A DNA stretch of 64,000 nucleotides from Paraflavitalea sp. CAU 1676 (GTDB lineage Bacteria > Bacteroidota > Bacteroidia > Chitinophagales > Chitinophagaceae). Positions 45,034-54,132 of the stretch are shown here, piece after piece (positions within the stretch are counted from its first letter, which is position 1; every line of letters begins with the position of its first letter). The notes beneath the pieces are model-generated. The model saw nothing but the letters and a program-made list of their open reading frames with translations. It was not told where the DNA came from and ran no database searches. Location: contig NZ_JARHUJ010000001.1 in NCBI RefSeq assembly GCF_029223285.1, positions 186,001 through 250,000 on the forward strand, written 5' to 3'. Position numbers and translations under genes: made by a program.

Positions 45034-45282
45034 CTACAGTCCTCCGGCTTTAAAGTCGAAATCAAAGTCGAACATTTTCTTCGGATGCATGGCCATGGCA
45101 TTGGCAATGGTTATAACAGTAGCGATAGTAGGGCTGCTTTCGCCCACTTCAATCCTGTATACCTGTTTGGGTTCAATGCCTGCCTGGGCGGCCAGTGCCT
45201 CGCGGGAGAGTTTCTTGGCGGTTCTCAACCTTTTCAGGTTGGCGCCAAATGCTTTGTTGTATGCTTCGTTACGAATATTCAC
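45034..45282 (-). CDS. XRE-family helix-turn-helix regulator
   Basis: 82 residues. FGANLKRLRTAKKLSREALAAQAGIEPKQVYRIEVGESSPTIATVITIANAM is a canonical Cro/C1-type HTH (about residues 12-64), followed by an acidic aromatic tail (MFDFDFDFK). No ligand or oligomerisation domain. It stands alone on the minus strand, 95 nt downstream of the SdiA-regulated-type lipoprotein gene. Targets unknown. Confidence 0.9.
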   Translation of the reverse strand: MNIRNEAYNKAFGANLKRLRTAKKLSREALAAQAGIEPKQVYRIEVGESSPTIATVITIANAMAMHPKKMFDFDFDFKAGGL

Positions 45283-45377
45283 GGGTGTGAAGGTCTTAAT
45301 TATGTGGAAATTAGCTGCGTCAAACTTGACCCAGCGCCAATATTTGTTATTATACAGATAAGGAAATCGTATTATTT

Positions 45378-46220
45378 CTACTTGGCGGGTGGGGTATATG
45401 GAAACTTCAGGATCGTAGCCTTGCCATCAACCCCTTCGTTAGAAATGAACATATCACCATTCGGGGCAAAGCAAATACCTTCCGGTTGTGGAAACTGGTC
45501 GGGGTTCATTTGCCAGGCGCCTTCTATCTTACCGTCAAGCGTCGTTTGCAATATAGCTTTCCCTACCGAAGCCACGATAAACAACTTGTTAAGTTTGGGA
45601 TGTATCGCAGCAGCCGATGGTTTGAATTGTGCATTGTTATCTTTTAAATGTGCATGGATCTCCTTGCGGCGGATCTCATAAAGGATCTGGTCCGAAAACT
45701 GGAGACTATCAGGTGAGAAGGTGTAAGTAATCACACCCTTCTTGGTTTCGCGCTGCTCTTTCGATACCAGCACCAGTTGACGCAGGTTGGGATCGTAGTA
45801 CAGGCTTTCGAATTCTATCTTCTTGTCGCGCGGGAACTCAAACTCTTCCTCCGAATTGGCCGTTGCTGCGGGCACCCGGTGAATATTGCCATTGCTTTCC
45901 AATACATAATAATAATCACCTACCATCGCGATATCTTCATAGTCCCGCTTACGGCCGAACTTTGTAACGGTGTAATCTCCCGTGGAACTGTTGATCATAA
46001 ATATCTTGCCGTCTTCGTCATTGATGGCGGCGATCCTTGTATCGGGCAAATAGAACATGCCGGAGATCTCCAATAGCTCCTTATCGAGAACGATCACCTG
46101 CTTGTTGGTGGTGCTGTAGCCCGGAATGGGCGGCACAAATGATTTACCCTGGCGGCTGCATGCCTGAAAGGAGGTAACGAGGAACAGGGATAAGAAAACG
46201 AGCGTGCTCGGAAATTTCAT
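45378..46220 (-). CDS. SdiA-regulated-type / esterase-like lipoprotein
   Basis: About 280 residues. The hydrophobic N-terminus ends in VTSFQACSRQ, a likely lipoprotein lipobox; the alternative start at 46226 adds two residues. The rest is a beta-propeller-like repeat (LLEISGMFYLPDTRIAAINDEDGKIFMI, DYEDIAMVGDYYYVLESNGNIHRV, LFIVASVGKAILQTTLDGKIEGAW, PQPEGICFAPNGDMFISNEG). This is the pattern of the SdiA-regulated/phytase-like-esterase family. Function uncertain. It is divergent from the HD-DUF5706 gene with a ~95-nt shared upstream region. Confidence 0.75.
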   Translation of the reverse strand: MKFPSTLVFLSLFLVTSFQACSRQGKSFVPPIPGYSTTNKQVIVLDKELLEISGMFYLPDTRIAAINDEDGKIFMINSSTGDYTVTKFGRKRDYEDIAMVGDYYYVLESNGNIHRVPAATANSEEEFEFPRDKKIEFESLYYDPNLRQLVLVSKEQRETKKGVITYTFSPDSLQFSDQILYEIRRKEIHAHLKDNNAQFKPSAAAIHPKLNKLFIVASVGKAILQTTLDGKIEGAWQMNPDQFPQPEGICFAPNGDMFISNEGVDGKATILKFPYTPPAK

Positions 46221-46315
46221 GGCCATTGTACAGTTAAATGCTTGATACAGACAATTAATTCTTCTAAAGATACAATCTTTTATTCCTTAATTTAGACTGC
46301 TAAAGTAACGCATGT

Positions 46316-47581
46316 ATGTCATCAGACAGCCAATCACTCTTGCAGGAAACGGAACGTTATGTAACCCATTTCTTTGCTACGCGTGTTAGTCCTGCCTTCC
46401 TATTCCACAATATCGACCACACGAAAGATGTGGTAGCGGCCTCCACCACCCTGGCCAACTTTTACCAGTTGCCCGAAAGCGAAAGGCAGGTACTGCTATT
46501 GGCTGCCTGGTTTCACGATACCGGCTATTCCAGTGGTACCGCCCGCTGGCACGAAAGGATCAGCAGGGAGATCGCGATCGATTTTCTCCAGCAGCACCAG
46601 GTAGATGCAACAGTGATTGAAAAGGTAGGTAATTGTATACTGGCCACCCAATGGCCGCAATGCCCTACCAACCTCACAGAGCAGATATTATGCGACGCCG
46701 ATCTGTTTCACCTCGGCTCCGATGCGTTCGATGAAAAGAACAAATTACTCAGGAAAGAGTTGAACACCCTCTTCGAGGATAAGCTAAGCAAGAAGGAATG
46801 GCGCAAGCGCAATATCCTGTTCCTGCAGCAACATCGTTACTTTACCGATTATGCCCGGAAGAACCTTCAGCCGGTAAAAGACCAGCACCTGCAGGAACTG
46901 TTGTCCAAAGAAACAGATGCCGAAGCACCCGCAGTAGCACCGCCAGCCCTCAGCAAAGCCGAAGCCGCACCTCCCGGTGATGCAGTGCCCCAGGAAGAAG
47001 CCAAAGCCATCAAGGACAAGCTGAAAACGGCCGGCCGCACCGAACGGGGCATTTCCACCATGTTCCGCATCATGTCCGACAACCACGTGAACCTTAGTCA
47101 AATGGCCGATAGCAAGGCCAACATCATGATCTCCGTAAACACGATCGTAATGTCGATCATGGTATCGGTGCTGCTGGGTAAGTTGCAATTCTACCCGGAA
47201 TTCATCTGGCCCACGATCATATTACTGGCTGTGTGCCTGGGTGCAGTAGTGTACGCGATCCTGGCTACCAGACCCAATATTACCAAGGGAACATTTACAG
47301 AAGAGGATATCCGGAACAAGAAGGTAAACCTCCTGTTCTTTGGCAACTTCTACAATATGTCGCTCCACGAATATGATTGGGCGATGAAGGAGATGATGAA
47401 AGACAATGAATACCTGAACAGCAGCATGATCAAGGACATCTACTTCCTGGGTGTGGTGCTGGCGCGCAAATACAAATACCTGCGCATCAGTTACAATATC
47501 TTCATGTTTGGATTGATCCTTGCCATCCTGGCATTTGCGATCGCCTTCCTGTTTTCAGAGCAAACCGTACAGAGCTCATAA
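46316..47581 (+). CDS. HD-domain phosphohydrolase fused to a Pycsar-effector-type (DUF5706) membrane domain
   Basis: 421 residues. Residues ~20-175 are an HD domain: FHNIDHTKDVVA, LAAWFHDTGYSSG (the HD pair) and LCDADLFHLGSDAF supply the metal-binding His/Asp set. A Pro/Ala-rich linker (~200-240) joins it to DUF5706 (~245-415), beginning FRIMSDNHVNLSQMADSKANIMISVN, with transmembrane segments near 268-288, 295-316 and 388-412 (FMFGLILAILAFAIAFLF). DUF5706 is the membrane effector of Pycsar anti-phage systems, where cyclic UMP/CMP triggers membrane damage. No pyrimidine cyclase is adjacent, so this may be a housekeeping cousin whose HD part acts on a nucleotide signal. The 3' end faces korA. 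Confidence 0.85.
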   Translation: MSSDSQSLLQETERYVTHFFATRVSPAFLFHNIDHTKDVVAASTTLANFYQLPESERQVLLLAAWFHDTGYSSGTARWHERISREIAIDFLQQHQVDATVIEKVGNCILATQWPQCPTNLTEQILCDADLFHLGSDAFDEKNKLLRKELNTLFEDKLSKKEWRKRNILFLQQHRYFTDYARKNLQPVKDQHLQELLSKETDAEAPAVAPPALSKAEAAPPGDAVPQEEAKAIKDKLKTAGRTERGISTMFRIMSDNHVNLSQMADSKANIMISVNTIVMSIMVSVLLGKLQFYPEFIWPTIILLAVCLGAVVYAILATRPNITKGTFTEEDIRNKKVNLLFFGNFYNMSLHEYDWAMKEMMKDNEYLNSSMIKDIYFLGVVLARKYKYLRISYNIFMFGLILAILAFAIAFLFSEQTVQSS

Positions 47582-47646
47582 AGAATTGACCTTCTCAGTA
47601 GACGTCCAGCTTTAGTAAGTCAATTGGTGTAAGAGCGGGCTCCCCA

Positions 47647-49503
47647 TCAGCTTGCCGGCGCTAATAGCTCCTTTAATTTCATGACCAGCTCGGTCTTGGT
47701 AATGGGCACCCCCATGATCTTATTGTAGGCTTTCGCATCTACAAAATATTGATCGCGGATGATCTTTATTAATTGACCGTTATTGATTTCGGGAATCAAT
47801 ACCTGATCGAAGCTCTTAAGTAAATCACCCAGGTTCCTGGGGAAGGGACGCAGGTGACGAAGATGGGCATGACTGACTTCAAAACCTTCCTCCTGCATTT
47901 CGGCCACAGCGCTCTTGATGGCACCATACGTACTGCCCCAGCCCAGCACCAGTAATTTCCCTGTAGCCGGTCCGCTGTCGAGCTTTTGTTCGGGGATATA
48001 CTCGGCGATCTTTTCTACTTTTTCCTGCCTGATCTTCACCATCAGCTGATGGTTGTCGGGATCATAGCTCACATTGCCGGTAATGTTTTGCTTCTCCAGT
48101 CCGCCGATACGGTGTTCCAGACCGGCCGTGCCGGGTATGGCCCAGGGACGCACCAGTTTTTCATCGCGCAGGTAAGGCTGAAATTTATCCTCTCCATGCC
48201 CCAGATCGGTTTTGAACTTTATTTCAATAGAGGGCAGGTCTTCGCTTTTGGGAAAACGCCAGGGTTCGGCCCCATTGGCTATATAGCCGTCGCTGAGGAA
48301 GATCACCGGCGTCATATGTTGAATGGCGATCCTCACCGCTTCGTACACAGCGCCAAAGCAGTCACTGGGGGTAGAGGCAGATACTATGGGCATGGGACAT
48401 TCGCCATTACGGCCATAATAAGCCTGCAACAGATCGCTCTGTTCGGTTTTGGTAGGCAGGCCGGTAGAAGGGCCGCCGCGTTGAATATCACAGATCAGTA
48501 ATGGTATTTCCATCATCACCGCCAGGCCCATGGCCTCGGCTTTCAGGGCCATACCCGGCCCCGACGTGGTGGTTACGCCCAGCAAACCTCCGTACGAGGC
48601 ACCGATGGCCGAGGTAATGGCGGCAATTTCATCCTCTGCCTGGAAGGTCTTTACACCAAAAGCTTTGTGCCGGCTCAGTTCGTGCAGCACATCCGAAGCG
48701 GGTGTGATGGGGTAGGAGCCGAGAAAAAGCGGTAACCCGCTTTTTTGGGAAGCTGCGATGAGCCCATAGGCCAACGCCTGGTTGCCCATGATGGAGCGGT
48801 ATACGCCCGGTTCCATTTTCGCTTTCTCCACGCGAAAAGTGGTCGTGAAGGTTTCTGTCGTGTCGCCAAAATTGTAGCCTGCCTGCAGCGCGCGGGTATT
48901 GCTTTCGAGGATATCGGCCTTCTTACCAAATTTCTCCTTAAAGAAATGGAGGGTGCTTTCCATATCGCGGTTGTACATAAAATACAGGAACCCCAACACG
49001 AACATGTTCTTGGCACGATCCTTCTCCTTCGTACCCATGGTGATATCCTTGAGCGCCTCACGTGTCATTTTGGTAACATCCATCTTGATCACTTCGTAGT
49101 TGCCGAGGCTGCCGTCTTCGAGTGGATTGATGCCATCGGGATAATTGGCCAGCCGCAGGTTCTTGGTATCGAAACCATCGGTGTTGGCAATGATCTTGCC
49201 GCCTTTCTTTAATGTTTTGAGGTTAGTCTTGAGTGCTGCGGCATTCATGGCCACCAGCACATCGCACTCGTCGCCGGGGGTAAAGATGCGGTCGCTGGAA
49301 AACCGGAGTTGGTAGCCGCTTACACCAGGCAGGGTGCCCTGCGGTGCGCGGATCTCTGCCGGAAAATCGGGAAAGGTAGCCAGGTCGATGCCCAGCAAAG
49401 CGGTATTGTTGGTAAACTGGCTGCCCGTTAGCTGCATACCATCGCCCGAATCACCGGCGAACTTGATCACCACATCCTGCAATACTTCTTCTTTACGGCT
49501 CAT
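47647..49503 (-). CDS. 2-oxoacid:acceptor oxidoreductase, fused gamma-alpha subunit
   Basis: 618 residues from the ATG at 49503 (MSRKEEVLQ); the upstream extension to 49590 is not conserved-looking. KorA-type enzymes oxidise 2-oxoacids such as 2-oxoglutarate using ferredoxin. N-terminal gamma domain: VVIKFAGDSGDGMQLTGSQF. Alpha/pyrimidine-binding domain: GNQALAYGLIAASQKSGLPLFLGSYPITPASD, FQAEDEIAAITSAIGASYGG and TTTSGPGMALKAEAMGLAV. C-terminal domain: LVLGWGSTYGAIKSAV. The beta (thiamine-diphosphate/Fe-S) subunit is not adjacent, because the next gene downstream is convergent, so it must be encoded elsewhere. Confidence 0.93.
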   Translation of the reverse strand: MSRKEEVLQDVVIKFAGDSGDGMQLTGSQFTNNTALLGIDLATFPDFPAEIRAPQGTLPGVSGYQLRFSSDRIFTPGDECDVLVAMNAAALKTNLKTLKKGGKIIANTDGFDTKNLRLANYPDGINPLEDGSLGNYEVIKMDVTKMTREALKDITMGTKEKDRAKNMFVLGFLYFMYNRDMESTLHFFKEKFGKKADILESNTRALQAGYNFGDTTETFTTTFRVEKAKMEPGVYRSIMGNQALAYGLIAASQKSGLPLFLGSYPITPASDVLHELSRHKAFGVKTFQAEDEIAAITSAIGASYGGLLGVTTTSGPGMALKAEAMGLAVMMEIPLLICDIQRGGPSTGLPTKTEQSDLLQAYYGRNGECPMPIVSASTPSDCFGAVYEAVRIAIQHMTPVIFLSDGYIANGAEPWRFPKSEDLPSIEIKFKTDLGHGEDKFQPYLRDEKLVRPWAIPGTAGLEHRIGGLEKQNITGNVSYDPDNHQLMVKIRQEKVEKIAEYIPEQKLDSGPATGKLLVLGWGSTYGAIKSAVAEMQEEGFEVSHAHLRHLRPFPRNLGDLLKSFDQVLIPEINNGQLIKIIRDQYFVDAKAYNKIMGVPITKTELVMKLKELLAPAS

Positions 49504-49831
49504 TGCAAAAGTTGTTACCAGTAAATTTAAGATAATTCGGCCATGGTCGGGCCGGTTTTCCCGGCCGGCCTTTTGCATCGTTTTTGCCAAATAAGCCAGG
49601 CCCTCGCCAGTAGCTGAACTACAATTTGTGCCTGCCAGTTCAGCCCACGTTCCTGCACACTGTCAGAAACACTTCCAGATCGGTACGTTTTCCGGTACGG
49701 AGACGCCGCCGGATGGATGCATAACGGACAACAACATCCCACACGCTTTATACAATCTTTAACCAAAAGAATTTGCAGAAGGCCTTTGCTGTGATATAAA
49801 TTCATACTCATAAAACTTCCCCTTAACAAGT
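49504..49831. other. Divergent intergenic region with a GC-rich hairpin
   Basis: Between korA and the deacetylase gene. A GGCCGG/CCGGCC hairpin lies at about 49549-49570 in the korA leader; it may shape the 5' UTR of korA. No gene or clear promoter box is seen. Confidence 0.35.
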
Positions 49832-50713
49832 ATGGAAACCCAGAGTGACGAAGGCGGTCCTACTGGCTTTGTGTTCTACAAACCGCTCCTGCTTTTGCTG
49901 GTGCTGATGGCCTGTGCCAAAACAACCCGCAGAAACGACATCAACAACATTACCCAACCCCAGCCATCAACAGCCAAAACCGGGGAGAAAACACCTCCTC
50001 CCACCCGTAAGAAGAAAAAGAAGAAGATCTACCTTACGTTCGACGACGGGCCCAACAAGGGAACCCGAAAAGTATTGGATATCGTACAGCAGGAACAGGT
50101 GCCCGTTACCTTCTTTCTCATTGGTGAACATGCCTTTGCCAGCACTTCCCAACGCGCCACCTGGGATAGTCTTCGTATAGAGGAGTCCATCGAGTTGTGC
50201 AACCACAGCCATACCCACGCCTGGCACAACCGGTACAACAAGTTTTATGAACAGCCCGATTCGGTAGTGAATGATTTCAAGCGATGCCAGGATAGCCTTG
50301 GCCTCAGCAATACCATCAGCCGAACACCGGGTCGCAACATCTGGCGCGTGGATACCTTGCGCTACACCGATCTGTCGAAGAGTGCCGCTGCCGCCGATTC
50401 GCTCCAGCAGGCCGGCTTTACCATCATTGGCTGGGACCTGGAATGGCACTACGATCATAAGAACTTTACCCTGAAGAATGGGGCCGACGCATTGTTGGGA
50501 CAGATCGATAGCCTGTTCGCGGCCAACAAGACCCGCGTACCCGAGCACCTCGTGCTGCTTGCGCACGACCAGGTCTATGACGATGCCAACGACTCGGCCG
50601 AGCTACACCAGCTGATCAAAAAACTGAAGGCCAGGGATGAATATGAGTTACTGGTAACGAGTAAGTTTCCCGGCGCTAAGCCACGCAAAGAGGGAAGCGC
50701 AACTGCCGATTAA
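49832..50713 (+). CDS. Polysaccharide deacetylase (NodB-type) lipoprotein
   Basis: 293 residues. A hydrophobic segment ending LLLVLMACAK gives a plausible lipobox, so the protein is probably a lipoprotein. A basic linker leads to the NodB domain: IYLTFDDGPNKGT (the metal-binding Asp-Asp), VPVTFFLIGEH, and NHSHTHAWH (His metal ligands), then RTPGRNIWR and IIGWDLEWHYD. Acts on carbohydrates by N- or O-deacetylation, such as peptidoglycan or another envelope glycan; the true substrate is unknown. It begins divergently from korA. Confidence 0.9.
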   Translation: METQSDEGGPTGFVFYKPLLLLLVLMACAKTTRRNDINNITQPQPSTAKTGEKTPPPTRKKKKKKIYLTFDDGPNKGTRKVLDIVQQEQVPVTFFLIGEHAFASTSQRATWDSLRIEESIELCNHSHTHAWHNRYNKFYEQPDSVVNDFKRCQDSLGLSNTISRTPGRNIWRVDTLRYTDLSKSAAAADSLQQAGFTIIGWDLEWHYDHKNFTLKNGADALLGQIDSLFAANKTRVPEHLVLLAHDQVYDDANDSAELHQLIKKLKARDEYELLVTSKFPGAKPRKEGSATAD

Positions 50714-50776
50714 GCCCTGCGCGCATTGATTGCAGGCGAAAGTGGAGAGGGGGCTGGCAGCCCGAGGATGCATAAG

Positions 50777-50812
50777 AAAAGCCCGGCTGAATAAAACATC
50801 GCCGGGCCTTTG
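50777..50812. terminator. Bidirectional terminator between the deacetylase and the carbonic anhydrase
   Basis: GCCCGGC (50781-50787) and GCCGGGC (50801-50807) form a 7-bp GC stem. The A-run on the left gives a T-tract for minus-strand transcripts from the SulP-carbonic anhydrase operon; the right side is CTTTG. Confidence 0.7.
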
Positions 50813-50837
50813 CAAAGGGTACACAGACACCATACAC

Positions 50838-51461
50838 TTAAAGCAGTGCGAACGCCGGTGTTTTCACGGGCGGCGCAATATCGTATACCGGTTTAAGTAA
50901 TCCGTCTTTCAACCCATACACCCAGCCATGGATGTGCGGACGGGCGCCTTTATCCCAGGCCCGGCGGATAGTATCGGTCTTCGACAGGTTGATCACCTGC
51001 TGGCGAACACTGAGTTCGGCCAGCAGATTCACTTTTGCTTCAGAATCAGAAATACTGTCGATCACGGATTTGTTATCCTGATAAGTATGCTTAATGTTCA
51101 CAAGCCATTTATCGAGCAGGCCATAGCTATCGTTGGTGAGGGCCGCTTTGACCCCGCCACAACCATAGTGGCCGCAAACGATAACGTGTTTTACTTTCAG
51201 GTGAATCACGGCATATTCCAGTACGCTCAAAAGGTTGATATCATTATCCACCACGAGGTTGGCAATATTGCGGTGTACGAAGATCTCACCGGGATTGGTG
51301 CCCGTGATCTGGTTGGCGGGCACACGGCTGTCGCTACAACCTATCCACAGGAATTCCGGTGTTTGCCCCTTCGAGAGGCGGTCGAAGAAACCGGGATCTT
51401 CCATCTGGGTCTCTGCAGCCCAGGCCTTATTTTCGAGTAACAGCTTTTCGAATGAGTTCAT
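50838..51461 (-). CDS. Beta-class carbonic anhydrase (second copy)
   Basis: 207 residues, close paralogue of the enzyme at 36922-37557. Zinc site: FLWIGCSDSRVPANQI and VCGHYGCGGVKAA; N-terminus FEKLLLENKAWAAE is nearly the same in both. It begins 5 nt after the SulP transporter stop codon, so the two form an operon that should couple inorganic-carbon import with CO2/bicarbonate conversion. Confidence 0.95.
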   Translation of the reverse strand: MNSFEKLLLENKAWAAETQMEDPGFFDRLSKGQTPEFLWIGCSDSRVPANQITGTNPGEIFVHRNIANLVVDNDINLLSVLEYAVIHLKVKHVIVCGHYGCGGVKAALTNDSYGLLDKWLVNIKHTYQDNKSVIDSISDSEAKVNLLAELSVRQQVINLSKTDTIRRAWDKGARPHIHGWVYGLKDGLLKPVYDIAPPVKTPAFALL

Positions 51462-51466
51462 AAAAA

Positions 51467-53050
51467 TTAGTTTTTGGATAAAACAAGTTCACGGGGTACA
51501 TGAGTATTGAACCCCTGTTCCTTGTACACACTTTTCTTCAGTTCTACGGTAATGTTCTTCAGCGGGGCGTGCTTCTGAAAATCCTCGATCACTTCGATTA
51601 CATCCTTGTCTATAAAATCGGCCCGGGCAGCATCGATCAGCACGTAGGAGTCGGCAGGCACTTCTTCCAGCTTGCGCTTGATGATCGGCTTATTGAGGAA
51701 CGAAACGTCTTTCCGCAGGCGGAAGAGATACTTGTTCTCATCGTTCACCACAAATACGGCCGATTTGAAGTTGCTGCGCAATACAAAGATTAAACCTACG
51801 CAACAGCCGATCAGGATACCTACCAGCAGGTCGGTGAGCAGGATGGCAACCACCGTGATCACAAAGGGAAGGAACTGATCCAGGCCTTTCTTGAAATACT
51901 TGATGTACAAGGCGGGTTTGGTCAGTTTATAACCAGTGAAGATCAGCACGGCAGCCAGCGCTGAAAAGGGGATCATGCTCAGCAAGCCAGGGATGAGGGC
52001 CACACACAAGAGCAGCAGTACACCATGGCTGATGGCAGAGATCTTCGTTTTTGCGCCTGAGTTGATGTTGGCCGAGGTACGCACCACTACCGAAGTAAGC
52101 GGCAAACCGCCGATCAAACCCGATACCAGGTTACCCACACCCTGGGCTTTCAATTCCCGGTTGGTAGGGGTTACGCGCTTGTAAGGATCCAGTTCGTCCG
52201 AAGCTTCGATGTTCAGCAAAGTTTCCAGGCTCGCGATAATGGCGATCGTGAAGGCGCTTGTCCAAACCGTTATATTACCCAGGTAACTAAAATCGGGATG
52301 GGTGAAGAACGACAGGAACTCGCCGGCTGTTTCAGCCTTGGGAATGCTTACCAGGTGATTGGCACCCAGGGCCAGGTCGGGCCGGTTAGTCTGCAGCCAT
52401 TCATTGATCAGCACACTCACCACCACCACGATCATGGCAGATGGGATGAGGGCCAGCACCTTCGATTTCTTCGAGATCTTTTCCCACACGATCATTATGA
52501 CCAGCGACAACAAACCAATGGCGAGGGCCATGGGCATGATATGCTTAAAGGCATAGAATACTTGTGTAAAAGTGTTTTTGCCATCAGGTTGATTGAATGC
52601 CTCATCTCCCTCATAGTCGCCTTCGTCGCCCACGAGGTGAGGTATTTGTTTCAGAATAAGGATCAAACCAATCGCTGCCAACATTCCTTTAATAGCAGCA
52701 CCAGGGATATAGTCGCCCAGGACACCTGCTTTTAGATATCCCAGCGCTATCTGGATAACACCTGCCAACACAACGGCCAGCAGGAACGCTTCGTAAACCT
52801 GGAGTTTGGTAATGGCCGCCAATACAATGGTCGTTAAGCCGGCGGCGGGTCCGCTCACGCTTAACTGCGATCCACTTAAAGCACCAATCACAATGCCACC
52901 CACGATACCGGCAATAAGCCCGGAAAAAGGAGGAGCGCCAGATCCGATAGCGATACCCAAACACAGCGGCAGGGCTACCAGGAAAACCACAACTGAAGAG
53001 GGTAAGTCAGAACCAAGAGACTTTAAATAGCTTTTAGGCTTTTGCACCAT
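51467..53050 (-). CDS. SulP-family anion transporter with STAS domain (probable bicarbonate transporter)
   Basis: 527 residues from the ATG at 53050; a longer frame to 53140 is rejected because SYLKSLGSDLPSSVVVFLVALPLCLGIAIGSGAPP is the normal SulP N-terminus. About 11-14 transmembrane segments follow, including GNLVSGLIGGLPLTSVVVRTSANINSGAKTK. A C-terminal STAS region (VPADSYVLIDAARADFIDKDVIEVIEDF) binds regulators. SulP members carry sulfate or bicarbonate; the adjacent carbonic anhydrase, 5 nt downstream, favours bicarbonate (BicA-like). Confidence 0.9.
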   Translation of the reverse strand: MVQKPKSYLKSLGSDLPSSVVVFLVALPLCLGIAIGSGAPPFSGLIAGIVGGIVIGALSGSQLSVSGPAAGLTTIVLAAITKLQVYEAFLLAVVLAGVIQIALGYLKAGVLGDYIPGAAIKGMLAAIGLILILKQIPHLVGDEGDYEGDEAFNQPDGKNTFTQVFYAFKHIMPMALAIGLLSLVIMIVWEKISKKSKVLALIPSAMIVVVVSVLINEWLQTNRPDLALGANHLVSIPKAETAGEFLSFFTHPDFSYLGNITVWTSAFTIAIIASLETLLNIEASDELDPYKRVTPTNRELKAQGVGNLVSGLIGGLPLTSVVVRTSANINSGAKTKISAISHGVLLLLCVALIPGLLSMIPFSALAAVLIFTGYKLTKPALYIKYFKKGLDQFLPFVITVVAILLTDLLVGILIGCCVGLIFVLRSNFKSAVFVVNDENKYLFRLRKDVSFLNKPIIKRKLEEVPADSYVLIDAARADFIDKDVIEVIEDFQKHAPLKNITVELKKSVYKEQGFNTHVPRELVLSKN

Positions 53051-53215
53051 AACAATAAATTTGAGGAAATGAGATACGATTGAATATCTACGCGATGGCA
53101 ACAGCACCCATGCGGGTACAGCATACCATTGCATCGACAACCAATACCTTTCCTGTCAGAAAGGGGTTAAACAAATAGATTTACGTGAAACGTCAGAAGT
53201 AACGGGGAAAATAGA

Positions 53216-53590
53216 CTACGCTTTGGGAGGCGGCGTGATCAGTTCGTAGTGTACGATCTGTAATTTCTCTGATTCGTGAATTTTGTGGGCAAACAAAGGG
53301 TCGATCCAGAATGGGTGATCCATATCGGGGCCCTCGTGTATATATTCTTCGTTTACAGAGACAGGTTTGTTGGGCGCTTTTTCATCGGGCCCGGCCGGCG
53401 AGCAGGGATTGTTCGTTTCCGGCGACTCTTCTTCGTTGGAGGCACTCCAGGATGATTGATTTTCCTGGTCTTTGTCGGAGTACACAAAGAAGTTCATGCT
53501 GGTCAGCAGCAGCAAAAGCAGCATCATGCACACGGCAGGAAAGACCTTCCGCGGCGACAAAGCCTGGTATTTATTGCGTGGCTGCTTCAT
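53216..53590 (-). CDS. Small exported or membrane-anchored protein, hypothetical
   Basis: 124 residues from the second ATG. A hydrophobic segment (about 17-36, FPAVCMMLLLLLLTSMNFFVY) is followed by an acidic, Asn/Glu/Pro-rich stretch and the ending LQIVHYELITPPPKA. No motif is recognised. It lies upstream of the SulP operon on the same strand and downstream of the transporter/small-membrane gene pair. Its acidic periplasmic tail suggests an envelope role, but this is not established. Confidence 0.5.
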   Translation of the reverse strand: MKQPRNKYQALSPRKVFPAVCMMLLLLLLTSMNFFVYSDKDQENQSSWSASNEEESPETNNPCSPAGPDEKAPNKPVSVNEEYIHEGPDMDHPFWIDPLFAHKIHESEKLQIVHYELITPPPKA

Positions 53591-53861
53591 AATCAATTTA
53601 CTGACAATGCAAATATAACCCCTCGATCCAGCAATTGTTAGGGCGTTTGGTTTTTTTTAACAATTTGATGACGCTGGTCAGACAGTTCTATTGGGTATGA
53701 ACAAGTTCCGCCAGTTGCCGGCTCTAAAACGTCCGGTTCGCAATATATTGTATTGCTGATTAATCTTTTGCAGACTATTGCCCTATTTCCTCATAGGAAT
53801 GAACAGCTGCAGCAAGTACTGCAGCCGTCGCAGAACGTCCGCCCGGGGCTGTGTGGGTCTT

Positions 53862-54107
53862 TTACAGTTCCTGCGAATTCTCGGGCAGGTGACTGTACTC
53901 ACCTTTCACAGCGTAATAGCCAAAGATCATCAGGCCTATGGCGATGGGTGTGAAGATCGTGATGATGATGATCCAGATCACCGGGTTGTTAATGTCTTTG
54001 GTGCCTTTGGGGTCGATATGGGTAATAGCTCCCTGCACGAGGAAGTAGATAACTACCGGGCCGAGCAGCAGCCAAACGAAACCTAATATTTTTTTCAGCG
54101 TATTCAT
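53862..54107 (-). CDS. Small two-helix membrane protein (resembles DUF6814)
   Basis: 81 residues with two transmembrane segments (about 7-27, ILGFVWLLLGPVVIYFLVQGA, and about 44-66, VIWIIIITIFTPIAIGLMIFGYYA) and a short polar tail. Such small proteins are commonly seen next to MHS/MFS transporters in Bacteroidota. It starts 25 nt after the transporter stop codon on the same strand, so an accessory subunit role is a reasonable guess. The family assignment is from memory of the pattern, not from a search. Confidence 0.7.
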   Translation of the reverse strand: MNTLKKILGFVWLLLGPVVIYFLVQGAITHIDPKGTKDINNPVIWIIIITIFTPIAIGLMIFGYYAVKGEYSHLPENSQEL

Positions 54108-54132
54108 AAAAAGTTGTTGATCGGTGAATGAA

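Noticed and set aside
49544-49573. GC-rich hairpin as a plus-strand terminator
   Set aside because: There is no plus-strand gene before it; better read as leader structure of korA.
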